DNA of 64,000 bases from an uncultured Candidatus Melainabacteria bacterium (GCA_934700335.1 CAKUXM010000001.1:186001-250000); one strand, 5' to 3'. Shown: positions 7,935 to 18,044, counted from the stretch's first letter. Notes: generated by a model not told the origin, from the sequence alone. Program-made: numbers and translations.

Positions 7935-8444
7935 ATGATTAATGAAAAAATGGAAAAGGCATTCAACGACCAAATCAATAAAGAATTGTATTCAGAATAC
8001 TTGTACTTAGCTATGAAAGCAAGATTTGCAGAAATGAATTTACAAGGTTTTGTAACATGGTTTGACGTACAAGTACAAGAAGAACACGCACACGCTATGG
8101 GTATGTATGATTACTTGAACGAAAGAGGCGGTAAAATTGAATTGTTAACAATTGATAAACCGGAAATCAAAGGTTCAACACCTCTTGAAATTTTTGAACA
8201 AGTTCTTGAACACGAAGAATACGTAACATCAAGAATTAACGCTCTTATGGACGTAGCGGAAGAAGTTAAAGATAGAGCTGCATTGTCATTCTTGGATTGG
8301 TACTTGAAAGAGCAAGTTGAAGAAGAATCAAATGTTGGCGGTGTTTTGGCAACATTGAAATTAATCGGCGAAGATAAAAAAGCTTTATTACTATTAGATA
8401 AAGATTTAGGTGCAAGAACATTCGTTGCTCCAGTTATTGGATAG
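7935..8444 (+). CDS. ftnA: Bacterial non-haem ferritin
   Basis: Length (169 residues) and sequence match bacterial ferritin. The four-helix bundle opens MINEKMEKAFNDQINKE. The ferroxidase ligands fall at the classical positions Glu17, Glu50 and His53 (VQEEHAHA), with further glutamates in EHEEYVTSRI and LKEQVEEE. It oxidises Fe(II) and stores it as a mineral core in a 24-subunit cytosolic shell. The start has GGAGG upstream. It is a single-gene unit ended by a long palindromic terminator. A second ferritin-like protein, of the Dps-like type, is encoded at 34.4 kb. Confidence 0.93.
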   Translation: MINEKMEKAFNDQINKELYSEYLYLAMKARFAEMNLQGFVTWFDVQVQEEHAHAMGMYDYLNERGGKIELLTIDKPEIKGSTPLEIFEQVLEHEEYVTSRINALMDVAEEVKDRAALSFLDWYLKEQVEEESNVGGVLATLKLIGEDKKALLLLDKDLGARTFVAPVIG

Positions 8445-8491
8445 AACATTGTCATTGCTGTACATGTCAAGTAATTAGTTACATTTTACTT

Positions 8492-8544
8492 AGAATAAAA
8501 AGGAAGAGGCGAAGCCGAAGGCTTCGCCTCTTCCTTTTTATTCT
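8492..8544. terminator. Bidirectional terminator, 25-bp perfect inverted repeat
   Basis: A 25-bp arm, the loop GAA, and the exact complement, with A-run and T-run at the ends so it works on both strands. It separates the convergent ferritin and amylase-like genes. Confidence 0.85.
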
Positions 8545-8547
8545 ATC

Positions 8548-11500
8548 TTATTTAGCTACAACTTTTAATTTTGAGCCCATTTCTGTTTGTTTTGTAACTT
8601 TATATGGGTTTGTTACAAAATTATATTGTGGGTTATACATAACTTTTGATTTTTTTGTTTCCTCTGGTACAGAATATAAAATCAATGTGCTATCATACAT
8701 ATCAATCTTATTATCTTCTCTATAATTACCAGTTCTTGTTACGTAATTAAAGTCGTCTTCATTATTAAAGCGTTTAATAAAGTAATTGCCTTTATCTTCG
8801 CAAACTTTATAAATAGATTTATCTCTTTCGTCAGCATTTTTGAAAGTAGTACCAAACTTCAAGCCCCCTTTCAAGCCAACTTTATCGTTCATAGTTGTAT
8901 GAAGAGAAATGCTATCTAATTTAACGTGTGTTGGTACGTATTCAGCTTCCTTATCTAAATTAACATTATTAGCATTAAACAATGAAATTGCCATTGCGCC
9001 GTCAGAAGATTGTCTCAAGATAGCTGAAACTGGTTTACCTGTATAAGTATCTTTATGTAAATCTAATGTAAATGGAGCACCGTCATTCAATGCTTTCAAC
9101 TCTGGACGTTTTCTCAATGCCATTGTCTTATTCATATCGTTATAAAAGTCTTTAATAAAGCCTTTATTCTTATCATTCAACCAATCCCAACGAACAGCAT
9201 TTCTGTTTTGGATATAAACATTCTTAGCTTTTTCTTCGTAACCAGTCAAACCTAATTCATCACCTGCATACATTGTAGGATTACCCGGTAAAGCTACCAA
9301 AAATCCCATCATAGCTTTAAATTTGCTCATGCCAGGTTTTAAAATAGTTTCAAATGTTGAATTAAACAAGTTTAATTTTTCATCTTTGCTTAATTTCAAG
9401 CCATGTTTAGCTTCTGCATTTTTAATAACATACTTAATAGTAGTATCAATTGGTTTTGTACCAAAAGCATCAGCTGAAAATTCTTTATCCATATATTTAC
9501 CAGATGCCAAATCAGCAACAGATTTTGAAAGTGCAGAGAAAGCATCATTCTTTCTTTGACCTTCTGGTAGAACCTTACATAAAGCTTTTCCCAATCCGCC
9601 TTTAATAGCATCACCCATAGCAATTGCTTTATTGCTTACCTTATTAAAGTCAATACTATTAATATCTGCATCTGTAACCTGGTTATACATTTTATCCTTC
9701 AACACAGATGTAGCAATCTTTTTGTGATTATAGTTGTTATTGAAGTTTGTATGGAATAATTCCATATCTAAGGACAATGTATGTAACATTCTTGGTTTAT
9801 CGTGGTTGCCAACAAATGTATATGAATACAAGATAGAATCAAGTGGTGCTGAATTTAAGTAATTATCGCTACCTACCATCTTATCAAAAATCTTTCTTTC
9901 TCTACCGTTAGCGTCCATTGCTCTACCTGTTGTAATATCTTTATTAAAGATATTTGCAACATCAGTGAAGAAGTAAGAATAGTTTGCAATACTTGTCATG
10001 CCTGCTTCTTGGTGTAATTTCATAACCGCATCTTTCGCAGTTGAGAATTTACCAGAATTATCATGTAAAGCAAATTCATCTGTAACTTCTGCTACCATAT
10101 ATGCGTTTCTGTTTTCACCTAAAACGCCTTTAGAGAAGTTTCTCCAGAAATCTACAACGCTTGACCATTCGTCTTTAAAGTTTGCGTTACCATTTCTTAA
10201 TGCGTCCATATCAGCGATATCTTTCGCCGCATCAATTCTCCAGTCAAGTCCTGCATTGTTTCTATCAACAATCATTTCAGCAAGAGCGAAACTGTTTTCA
10301 TTTAAACCTTCAAGTCTCTTTGTAACAGCATTAGTAATTTGTTCTTTATCAGATAAAGAAATTCTTCTAACACCGTTTCTCAAATGTTTTACAAGTAAGT
10401 TAGCTTCGTCTTCTGGTGAATCAGCTAAAATACCCATTGAAGCTAAAGTTGTTTCTTCTTTCATCTTATTGTAATCATAAGAAACAGTTCCGTCTTCTTT
10501 AACTGTAGCTTTTGTTTTTGGGCTAACTGCTTTAACCAATGCAAACTTAGCAATATCTTGGTTTACTAATGGTAAAACGTATTTACCTAACTTAGTAACC
10601 TTATTATCTTTGAATAACTTACCACCTAAGTTTTTATTAACCTTTTGCATTACGTCATTTGTAAATGCAAACAATTCGTTTGTAAATAAAGTATCAGCTT
10701 TTGCATAAGTATCTTTATTTTCAGCTGTAATATGTGGATTACCAGCTTTAAACAATTCATAACGGCTCATACCGATTTGATTTGCCTTAGTAGCTCTGTT
10801 TGTTACCAATGAAGAACCTAACACAGCAACCGTATCATCTGCAAATTCAATAGAATCAAGTGGTAAATCCATAATTGATTTCAATGTTAAATCTTTATAG
10901 TTATCAGTAATTTTTGAAGTTTTTGTTTCGTAATCACCATTGATAACGTTTCTAACGATTGTTTCATTGATTTCATTATTTTCTGGTAATTCACCTTTCT
11001 TAGTCAAATCAACAATTTGTGCCATTGCTTTTGCAGAATCTGAACTTACATTTTTCAATGATTTTGCAACATATTCGTTCAAAATATCATTTGTTTTTCT
11101 TGTCCAGTATTTACCAGAATTTACTACATAATCTTGTGCTTCAAAGTTTTTAGCTTTAATAATCTTTGTTTGATATTCTCTGTCATGAGGAGGTAAATTT
11201 GATAAACGTTTTGTATCAGCATGAGAGAATACGAAGTTTAATTTTGCAATATCTGTATTTGCGTCCCAAGTTTCAAAACCATTTTCAAATTTATCTTCTA
11301 AAACATAAGACTCTGATTGAGTTAAGAATTTAGCTGCTAAAGGCGCATCTAAGTTGATTTTCTTTTCAGCATTCTTATTATAAGCATTTAAGTTTTTAAC
11401 GTTTTTATTATAAATTTCCGGATTAATTTCAAATGAATACGGAACAACTGTGTCGTTGTGATGATTGATTTCGTAAGCATTACCAGTATCTAATTTTGAA

Positions 11501-12618
11501 TAAGCTTTGATTAAGTTTTTAGTATCATTCTTTTCTTCATCTGTTACTAATCTCTTATCAAATATTTGAACATAAGTCGGTTTTTTAGCATCATAATTTG
11601 GATTTTTAGATGATTTAATTTGACCGTCCGAAGTTTGTTCGTATTTATAAGGTGAATTTACAAGTTTGTGAGAAACATTCTCTTGGTTTTTTGCAAAAAT
11701 ACCCATTGATAATGGACCTGATTGCAATCCGCTTGCTCTAAACCAGTTATAATAAGGTGATTTTTCGCCCCATTTTAACATGTGTTTAAAGTGAACACCT
11801 TCAAGACCTTCGTTTACAAACGCACCGTCTGAAACAAAGTTCATACCGTTTTTGAATAATTTCTTTTGCAATGATGAATAATTGTCAATATTACCGATAG
11901 AATTTGACATTTGCATGCAATTCTTGTTCCAATAGCTGTGAGATGAAAGGCTATCATCTGTAAAGATTGGAGTTGAAACTATTCTTGTATATCCTGCTTT
12001 TTTAAGTTTATCAATATTTGCTTCAATACCCGCTAAAGTACCACCCATTTTGTTTGAGAAAGTTCTTGTAGCATATCTATTTTTTTCAATATCTTTGTTT
12101 AAAGTTGGTTTACCTTTTTCGTCATAAACCCAACCTACTGCATAAGAATCAGGTATAGCCAAAGTCATTGAACCACCTTTAGCAACCTGTGTACCGTTTT
12201 GCATTACTAAGTTAAATTTATCAAAATTGCCGTTCTTTGAATAATCAATCACAGAACCTGCATCAACTTGATAGAAAGATTTTGAATTATCTCTCTTATC
12301 CACTAATTTGTATCTATAAGCGAATGGGGCATTTTCTTCTAAATCATCGTACGCATAGTTCATATCAATCTTTGCGCCACGATTACCAATCTTAACTGAT
12401 TGAACGTTCAAATCAGAATTAGTCAACATTTTATCGACATTATAATTGTCATTTTTATCTTTTTTAACGCTAAAAACTTCTAAGTAACAATCATATTTGT
12501 TACTGTCATGTGGAAAATTGAATTCAAATTCTCTTGAACCATTTTCCGATTTTTTATGGTCAAAACCTTTAAAATTAATAGTTTTAGTTGGATTATTTAG
12601 ATTTAATTTTACTTGCAT
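8548..12618 (-). CDS. Very large GH13-type (alpha-amylase superfamily) protein
   Basis: A protein of 1356 residues, more than twice the usual amylase length. GH13 landmarks occur late and widely spaced. Region II (nucleophile) is GLDWRIDAAKDI near 793, region III (acid/base) YMVAEVTDE near 839, and region IV (F.GNHDKPR) near 938. A typical end-of-barrel segment, GNPTMYAGDELGLTGYEE, lies near 1118. An early barrel-like part around 205-300 (STPIFTDDSLSSHSYW) is split from region II by several hundred residues of inserted sequence. It has no signal peptide. The N-terminus instead carries TINFKGF at residues 13-19, the motif shared with several neighbours. It probably acts on alpha-glucans such as glycogen or starch; substrate and cellular location are unknown. 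The ribosome-binding site is AAAGG. Confidence 0.75.
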   Translation of the reverse strand: MQVKLNLNNPTKTINFKGFDHKKSENGSREFEFNFPHDSNKYDCYLEVFSVKKDKNDNYNVDKMLTNSDLNVQSVKIGNRGAKIDMNYAYDDLEENAPFAYRYKLVDKRDNSKSFYQVDAGSVIDYSKNGNFDKFNLVMQNGTQVAKGGSMTLAIPDSYAVGWVYDEKGKPTLNKDIEKNRYATRTFSNKMGGTLAGIEANIDKLKKAGYTRIVSTPIFTDDSLSSHSYWNKNCMQMSNSIGNIDNYSSLQKKLFKNGMNFVSDGAFVNEGLEGVHFKHMLKWGEKSPYYNWFRASGLQSGPLSMGIFAKNQENVSHKLVNSPYKYEQTSDGQIKSSKNPNYDAKKPTYVQIFDKRLVTDEEKNDTKNLIKAYSKLDTGNAYEINHHNDTVVPYSFEINPEIYNKNVKNLNAYNKNAEKKINLDAPLAAKFLTQSESYVLEDKFENGFETWDANTDIAKLNFVFSHADTKRLSNLPPHDREYQTKIIKAKNFEAQDYVVNSGKYWTRKTNDILNEYVAKSLKNVSSDSAKAMAQIVDLTKKGELPENNEINETIVRNVINGDYETKTSKITDNYKDLTLKSIMDLPLDSIEFADDTVAVLGSSLVTNRATKANQIGMSRYELFKAGNPHITAENKDTYAKADTLFTNELFAFTNDVMQKVNKNLGGKLFKDNKVTKLGKYVLPLVNQDIAKFALVKAVSPKTKATVKEDGTVSYDYNKMKEETTLASMGILADSPEDEANLLVKHLRNGVRRISLSDKEQITNAVTKRLEGLNENSFALAEMIVDRNNAGLDWRIDAAKDIADMDALRNGNANFKDEWSSVVDFWRNFSKGVLGENRNAYMVAEVTDEFALHDNSGKFSTAKDAVMKLHQEAGMTSIANYSYFFTDVANIFNKDITTGRAMDANGRERKIFDKMVGSDNYLNSAPLDSILYSYTFVGNHDKPRMLHTLSLDMELFHTNFNNNYNHKKIATSVLKDKMYNQVTDADINSIDFNKVSNKAIAMGDAIKGGLGKALCKVLPEGQRKNDAFSALSKSVADLASGKYMDKEFSADAFGTKPIDTTIKYVIKNAEAKHGLKLSKDEKLNLFNSTFETILKPGMSKFKAMMGFLVALPGNPTMYAGDELGLTGYEEKAKNVYIQNRNAVRWDWLNDKNKGFIKDFYNDMNKTMALRKRPELKALNDGAPFTLDLHKDTYTGKPVSAILRQSSDGAMAISLFNANNVNLDKEAEYVPTHVKLDSISLHTTMNDKVGLKGGLKFGTTFKNADERDKSIYKVCEDKGNYFIKRFNNEDDFNYVTRTGNYREDNKIDMYDSTLILYSVPEETKKSKVMYNPQYNFVTNPYKVTKQTEMGSKLKVVAK

Positions 12619-12724
12619 GCTTCGCCTTTATACACACTACTAGATGTTTATTTAATAACCCTAAAGCCAAAAAATTGCTATTACTTGGTTAAAATATTAC
12701 GATTTTTTTACAAAAAATATACGT

Positions 12725-12754
12725 TAAAAAAGAGGGCTTAAAACCCTCTTTTTA
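12725..12754 (-). terminator. Intrinsic terminator of the amylase/membrane-protein operon
   Basis: AAAAAGAGGG, a 7-nt loop, and CCCTCTTTTT: a 10-bp stem with a T-run, located right at the stop codon of the gene ending at 12755. Confidence 0.8.
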
Positions 12755-14524
12755 CTATAAGTTTTGTTTATAAACTTTATCTGTATTTTTCTCGATTTCT
12801 GGAGTATCAATTTCAAAAACATGAATTCTTGCTGGAGCTAAATCAACTTTTAATTCATTTTCCTCAACTTGGAATTTTGATTGTTTACCGTATGAAGGAA
12901 GTAAATTTTTAAGCTCTTGTGTAGCCTTCATTGTAGGAACTTTGATTGAAGCTGTAACATTTCTGTTTACGTTTTTGTTACCTACTACCAACAATGTTTT
13001 ACCGTCTTTGTGTCTTGCGTATGCAATAACTTGGTCGTCTCTATCTTTTGATTTTTCAAGTTCAATAAACGAACCTTTTGTTATTACATCTTGGTATTTA
13101 TCTCTCATTTTGAAAGATTCTGTCATAAATTTACCAATTTCTGGATTTTTTCCACCAGGTTTTCTTGATTTATTGAAGATATCTAATTTACCGTGGTGAA
13201 CAGTCATTTCATGACAATCTGTTTCAGACTCTTCTGATTTTGAATGGTCATAACCATATACGTAATAATCACCTGATTGATAACCGTCTACATAATATGG
13301 ATTTAACATTGGTAAAGTCGCTTGGATACCAGCTGTTAAGTTACAATACTCAGCGCCACCGTGGAACATTGGTGAAATATCATCGTGAGTTGTAAATGAA
13401 CCGATTAAAGATTTACCTTTTTCAAGTCTATTAGACATTTCAAGATTTTCTTTTACGAAATCATTTAAGTCTTTAGCGCCTTTCCATTCGTGGAAGATAT
13501 GATATTGCCCATAATAAGCATCAAAGCCTGCTCTTAAAGAGTCTTCTGGTCTATCAAAAGGCATATTTGCTTGTGGAGAACCATCTTCGTAAGTATAAGT
13601 TTCACCTAACCAACCGAATTGTGGGTCTTTTGAGTGTGAATAAGGAATAATGATATCCCAAAATTCTGTAGGTTTCGCACGAGCTACGTCTGCTCTGATA
13701 CCGTCGATACCCATTTCTACGCACATATCAACGTATTTTTTATGTAAATCTAATAATTCTGGATTTAATTCTCTTTTTGATTCGTCTGAGAATGGTTGAA
13801 ACATTCTGATATCATTCCAGCCTTGAGGAGTTTTAGCTTGTCCGTCTCTTTCTTTTGCCATTAATTCTGGTTTTTCTAAATACATATCGTATGAAGAACA
13901 ACTTGGCAAGTCTAACATAACCTTGATACCTCTTTCGTGGCAAGCATCAGTGAACGCTTTAACTTGTTCTACTGGAGTTCTTTTATCATTTTTTTCAATC
14001 AAGTTTGGATCAATTTGTAAGAAATCCAATGGTGAATACAAAGAACCAGCTAAACCCATTGCGTGTTTTTTACCAGTTGGGTGAATTGGTAAAATGTGGA
14101 AGGTATTAAAACCTTCTGCTTTAATTTCATCTAATCTTTCGATAGCGTTTAAAAAGGTACCGCTTTTTTCGTTACCAGTAATTTTTTCATCACCGTTTTC
14201 ATCTTTTGCGTTAAATGTTCTTGGAATGATTGCTAAAATTTTAGCTTCACCGTTTTGCAACATTGATTTGAAGTTGTTTTTGTAAGGTTTTACGTTTACG
14301 GCTTTTTTATCTTCAATCTTATTTGTTGCAGTAACAGGTTTTCTAACATTTACCAATGATTTGTTCATTGCTGCTTCTTTATCCATATAAGTATTTAATG
14401 GATTAGTAACAAGATTAGTAAATGAATTTACGTTACTTGTAAAACTTGGCATTGCTTTTTTATTGCCAGTCTTAAAGTCTTTACCTGTTAATATATTTGT
14501 TTTTATTGTTTGAACAGTTAACAT
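12755..14524 (-). CDS. GH13 alpha-amylase-type glycoside hydrolase
   Basis: A protein of 589 residues with a full set of GH13 motifs: region I KVMLDLPSC near 203, region II GIDGIRADVARAKP near 273 (nucleophile Asp), region III GWLGETYTYED near 305 (acid/base Glu), and region IV GSFTTHDDISP near 376. A C-terminal beta domain follows (QVIAYARHKDGKTLLVVGN). The first 90 residues are polar and not part of the barrel. They contain PSFTSN, a degenerate form of the short motif seen in neighbouring proteins. No signal peptide is present. It is the last gene of a three-gene leftward operon, 28 nt after the previous gene. Maltosyltransferase or maltogenic activity is possible; exact specificity cannot be read from sequence alone. 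Confidence 0.85.
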   Translation of the reverse strand: MLTVQTIKTNILTGKDFKTGNKKAMPSFTSNVNSFTNLVTNPLNTYMDKEAAMNKSLVNVRKPVTATNKIEDKKAVNVKPYKNNFKSMLQNGEAKILAIIPRTFNAKDENGDEKITGNEKSGTFLNAIERLDEIKAEGFNTFHILPIHPTGKKHAMGLAGSLYSPLDFLQIDPNLIEKNDKRTPVEQVKAFTDACHERGIKVMLDLPSCSSYDMYLEKPELMAKERDGQAKTPQGWNDIRMFQPFSDESKRELNPELLDLHKKYVDMCVEMGIDGIRADVARAKPTEFWDIIIPYSHSKDPQFGWLGETYTYEDGSPQANMPFDRPEDSLRAGFDAYYGQYHIFHEWKGAKDLNDFVKENLEMSNRLEKGKSLIGSFTTHDDISPMFHGGAEYCNLTAGIQATLPMLNPYYVDGYQSGDYYVYGYDHSKSEESETDCHEMTVHHGKLDIFNKSRKPGGKNPEIGKFMTESFKMRDKYQDVITKGSFIELEKSKDRDDQVIAYARHKDGKTLLVVGNKNVNRNVTASIKVPTMKATQELKNLLPSYGKQSKFQVEENELKVDLAPARIHVFEIDTPEIEKNTDKVYKQNL

Positions 14525-14552
14525 TTTATTTTCCCTACCGTAATTTTAATTT

Positions 14553-16913
14553 TTATTTAACAGCTTTACCTTTACCGAACAAGAATTGAGTTGCCACAGT
14601 CAACGCTGTTAACACCGCACCTACTGTTCCAAATGTCTTACCCCATTTTTGAGTATTGTAAGTTTGTTGAACAGTTTTTGTCATCATTTCATCAGGTGCA
14701 ACACCTAATAACAAAAATTTATATTCAGAAGATGCACCTACATCACCTGTTGTTTTGTGGTCTGGTTTTGTGAAGTAATCAGCGCCACCAATTTTTGTAT
14801 AAACTTCGTTATTATATGTTCTGATTTGATTTTCTAAACCTTCTTTTTTCAATGCTTCGATTGTATCTTTATCCATTTCTGAATTGTACATAAAGTTCAT
14901 TGTTTTTTGATAGAAGTCGTAATCTTGAGGAACATCTACACCTTTACCTTCTTTAAAGCATTTGTTAACTACCTTACCGTCTTTGATTTCAACTTGGCTT
15001 CTGTCAACATTTGTAGAATTGTCTTGACTTCTATTGAAGAAGAATTTAATTGAATGGTCTGAAGAATGACCTTGTAATGTTGTTTGTTTAGCAAGTTCTA
15101 ACATTGCTTCTTTAACTTCTCTTGGAGAGTTGTCTTTTGGAACATTACCCTTAGAAATTCTTCTATAAACGTCCATTGTATTGATTAATCTTGAGAATGA
15201 GTTTCTTACACCAGAAATTCTTTCTTCAAAATATGTTTGTTTAACTCTTTTTAATGAACCTTTACCATTAACAGATAGAGCTGTTAATTTATTGGCAGTT
15301 GCTTCCATACCTTGATTATACAATTTACCTGCTGCATCATCATATGTTTTACCAACAAGAGCTACATATTTTTTAGTATCTTCTGGTTTAATTTTCTTAT
15401 CTAATTGGGCAACTGATTTAGAAATTTCACCAATTGCTTTTGCGTATTTTGCATCATCAGAAGTAACTTCTTCGATTTTGTTTCTAACCATACCTTGAAC
15501 TAATTCACGGTTGTTTCTAACTTTTTCCATTTCTTTAAAATCAATACCTAAAGTTTTGATTAAAGCAGTTGAAGTTGTGTTCCAATAGTTTGCAATAACT
15601 GTTTCTGGTTTATCAGCAACCTTCATTTGAGCATAATCAGTAAGAACAGAATCTTTAGCTTGTAATTCGCTCATTGATTTGCCGATTGCGCTAAGTTTTT
15701 TCATTGCATTTTCGTCAAGTTTTGATGAAGAATTTGCTTTAATTGCGTTACCAGCAACTTCTGACATACCTTTTTTAACGAATTTCAATTTATCGTTTGA
15801 TAAACCTTGTGATTTTGCTTTATCAAATACTAATCTTGTAACTGATACACGGATTTGATTTGCTTCGTCTTCACCTACTTCTTTACCAATTACGTTTGTA
15901 TTTTTAAAGTGATTTGTTAATTCTTCTTTTGTTGGAGCAAGTTTTGAAACTTGTTCTTCTGATAATCTTTCAGCCAACATTTTCTTAGAATTGTTAGAAA
16001 TTGTTTCTGCTAAATTTTCGTTGATAACAGATTTACCGTTAACTAAGATATTTTTCAAATCTTCAGCAACACCTTGTTCTGTTACAGGGTCAAGACCTTT
16101 AGCTAATCTGCCTGTGATTTTTTCTAACAATTTGTCATCTAAAGTTTTATCTTTGTTATCAGCGTAGATTTTATCTAAATCTTGTTGCATTTCTTTTGTA
16201 GATTTTTCTGAACGTTTAGCAACTTCTGTGTCAAAGTTTGCTAATAACTTGTCAGCTTTTTGATTATTAACTTTGTCTAAAGCAGGGTCAATAACTTTTT
16301 CTGCTTTGTTACAAGCTAATGCTGAGAATACAGCAGAAGCAATACCTGCTGTAATCATCCATAATGTATTATTTTTTACAGCGATTTTTGTCATATTTGA
16401 TTTAGTTAAATCATTTCTGTCTTGAGCATTTTTATCAACACCCATTTTGTCGCCGATTTTTTCTAATTTTTCATTTGAATAAACATCCCAAGGTTGATAT
16501 TGTGGGTCTTGAAAGAATGGTTTCTTTCTACCAAAGCTATCAACATATTCTTGATTTGGGTCGAAACCGTGAATTAATTTTGCAGGAGCACTAATTGCAA
16601 CTTTTGGCCATAATTTCATAGCTGCTAAGAATGTACCTAAGCCTACAAATTCCATTAATTTTGTTTTTGGAGTAGCTTTTTGAGTTGCGATATAACTTGC
16701 TAATGCAAGTCCGCCAACCTTCATACCTACGTCATTAATTTTACCCAATTGGTGGTCATTTGCTTTTCCAGCAAAACCGTCTTTTACAGATTTTAAATCA
16801 TATTTAATATCAGAAACAGAAGGAATAATATTTGATGAAACCAATCTACCTTTTGCTTCTAAAGGTTTGATGTATTGTTGAGTTTTAATTCCATTAGTTG
16901 CAGTAATTGTCAT
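14553..16913 (-). CDS. Lineage-specific membrane-associated protein of unknown function
   Basis: A protein of 786 residues from the ATG at 16913, which follows the stop codon of the previous gene by one base; an ATG 33 nt earlier lies inside that gene. I recognise no family. Hydrophobic stretches near residues 75-105, near 190 and at the extreme C-terminus (VLTALTVATQFLFGKG) suggest membrane contact at both ends. The 550 residues between are mostly charged, helical and Lys/Glu/Asn-rich. An 'FDPNQEYVDSFGRKKP' segment near 130 resembles a 'VDTEMPYARVVEG' region of the upstream protein only in position. The operon context (two membrane-associated proteins plus an amylase) suggests a structural or anchoring role in glucan handling, but this is speculative. 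Confidence 0.7.
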   Translation of the reverse strand: MTITATNGIKTQQYIKPLEAKGRLVSSNIIPSVSDIKYDLKSVKDGFAGKANDHQLGKINDVGMKVGGLALASYIATQKATPKTKLMEFVGLGTFLAAMKLWPKVAISAPAKLIHGFDPNQEYVDSFGRKKPFFQDPQYQPWDVYSNEKLEKIGDKMGVDKNAQDRNDLTKSNMTKIAVKNNTLWMITAGIASAVFSALACNKAEKVIDPALDKVNNQKADKLLANFDTEVAKRSEKSTKEMQQDLDKIYADNKDKTLDDKLLEKITGRLAKGLDPVTEQGVAEDLKNILVNGKSVINENLAETISNNSKKMLAERLSEEQVSKLAPTKEELTNHFKNTNVIGKEVGEDEANQIRVSVTRLVFDKAKSQGLSNDKLKFVKKGMSEVAGNAIKANSSSKLDENAMKKLSAIGKSMSELQAKDSVLTDYAQMKVADKPETVIANYWNTTSTALIKTLGIDFKEMEKVRNNRELVQGMVRNKIEEVTSDDAKYAKAIGEISKSVAQLDKKIKPEDTKKYVALVGKTYDDAAGKLYNQGMEATANKLTALSVNGKGSLKRVKQTYFEERISGVRNSFSRLINTMDVYRRISKGNVPKDNSPREVKEAMLELAKQTTLQGHSSDHSIKFFFNRSQDNSTNVDRSQVEIKDGKVVNKCFKEGKGVDVPQDYDFYQKTMNFMYNSEMDKDTIEALKKEGLENQIRTYNNEVYTKIGGADYFTKPDHKTTGDVGASSEYKFLLLGVAPDEMMTKTVQQTYNTQKWGKTFGTVGAVLTALTVATQFLFGKGKAVK

Positions 16914-16914
16914 C

Positions 16915-17934
16915 TTAGTCCACCACAACCTTTCTGCTTTCATCAATCATATTCTTATCTTCTAAGTTTGCTGATTTTCTAGCTTTAATAACCGTATTTG
17001 CAACACCTAAAACAGTTGCGGCAACAGCAGTACCAACCAAGGCTTTACCTGCATATTTTTGAACTTTTGTAGGATTTGCACCGCCTGTCCATAAATCTTT
17101 TGCAGCTTTAACAAAGTTATTGCCGAAAGAACGAGCCATATTTCCTACTTTTTTAATACCTTGACCTTTTGTAGCTGATACAAAGAAATTATCCCAAGGT
17201 TTTTGCAATGCTAAACCTACACCAGTTGCAGCCCATAAATAAGAAGAAACTGTTTTAGCTGCATTTGTTGTTGAAACAATTTCTTTAATTCTTGGTTTTA
17301 CTTCTTTATCAGAACTATTTAAGTTTTCACCTAAACCTAATTTTTTAGCTACTTTATCGTAATAAGCATTTCTATCTTCTGTAGTTTTTCCATATAACAA
17401 GTCATATCGTGGGAATTCAACTGATTCAAAAACTTTATGATATTCTACAGATTTTGTATTTTTATCACCTTCAAATTTTGGGAAACCTTCTACCACTCTT
17501 GCATAAGGCATTTCAGTATCAACACCTGTTAAAGCTTTTACTGGTTTTGTAACCAATGCTTTTGAAGCTTCTTTTGCAACACCATACATCGCAACGCCTA
17601 ATGCCATTTTCTTACCTAACGAACCGGCTTTTGATTGGGCAAATGGAGTAAAGTATTTATTTGCGAAATTAAATACACCCATCAATGCGGCACTACCTAA
17701 AACATAAGGCACTGTACCCATTGTTAAAAATTCGTAGAAGTTTGAATTTCTATCACCCTTCAAACCTTTTGCCGGATAAGTTGTAAAAGCTTTTGTAAGC
17801 TTGTCGGCACCGATTTCAAGTCTAGTTTTTAAATTATTTTCTAATAAAGTATCTTTTTGATACTTCAACTTTTGAGGTTTTTGTTCCGACCCCTTAAAAG
17901 CTGTAATTTGCGATTGTATTGGACTAATGTTCAT
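16915..17934 (-). CDS. Lineage-specific membrane-associated protein with N-terminal ITAFKG motif
   Basis: A protein of 339 residues. The start at 17934 is chosen because GGAGA lies 4 nt upstream and because the protein then begins MNISPIQSQITAFKGS, the N-terminal signature shared with other proteins in this window. It has at least two hydrophobic segments (about 75-110 with VPYVLGSAALMGVFNFANK, and about 295-320 with LVGTAVAATVLGVANTV) separated by a charged region. No known domain is recognised. It is the first gene of the operon leading to a large helical protein and a GH13 enzyme. Confidence 0.72.
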   Translation of the reverse strand: MNISPIQSQITAFKGSEQKPQKLKYQKDTLLENNLKTRLEIGADKLTKAFTTYPAKGLKGDRNSNFYEFLTMGTVPYVLGSAALMGVFNFANKYFTPFAQSKAGSLGKKMALGVAMYGVAKEASKALVTKPVKALTGVDTEMPYARVVEGFPKFEGDKNTKSVEYHKVFESVEFPRYDLLYGKTTEDRNAYYDKVAKKLGLGENLNSSDKEVKPRIKEIVSTTNAAKTVSSYLWAATGVGLALQKPWDNFFVSATKGQGIKKVGNMARSFGNNFVKAAKDLWTGGANPTKVQKYAGKALVGTAVAATVLGVANTVIKARKSANLEDKNMIDESRKVVVD

Positions 17935-18044
17935 GAATTCTCCACACACTTTATTATACATACTTAAAGCTCGTGAACATCATGATTTGCTATTATAACA
18001 ACCATGCTTTTACATTTTTTTACAATTAATTTTACGACTAAAAG

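Noticed and set aside
9323..14285. Several plus-strand reading frames inside the two amylase genes
   Set aside because: Shadows of the minus-strand genes: hydrophobic, low-complexity translations with no ribosome-binding sites.
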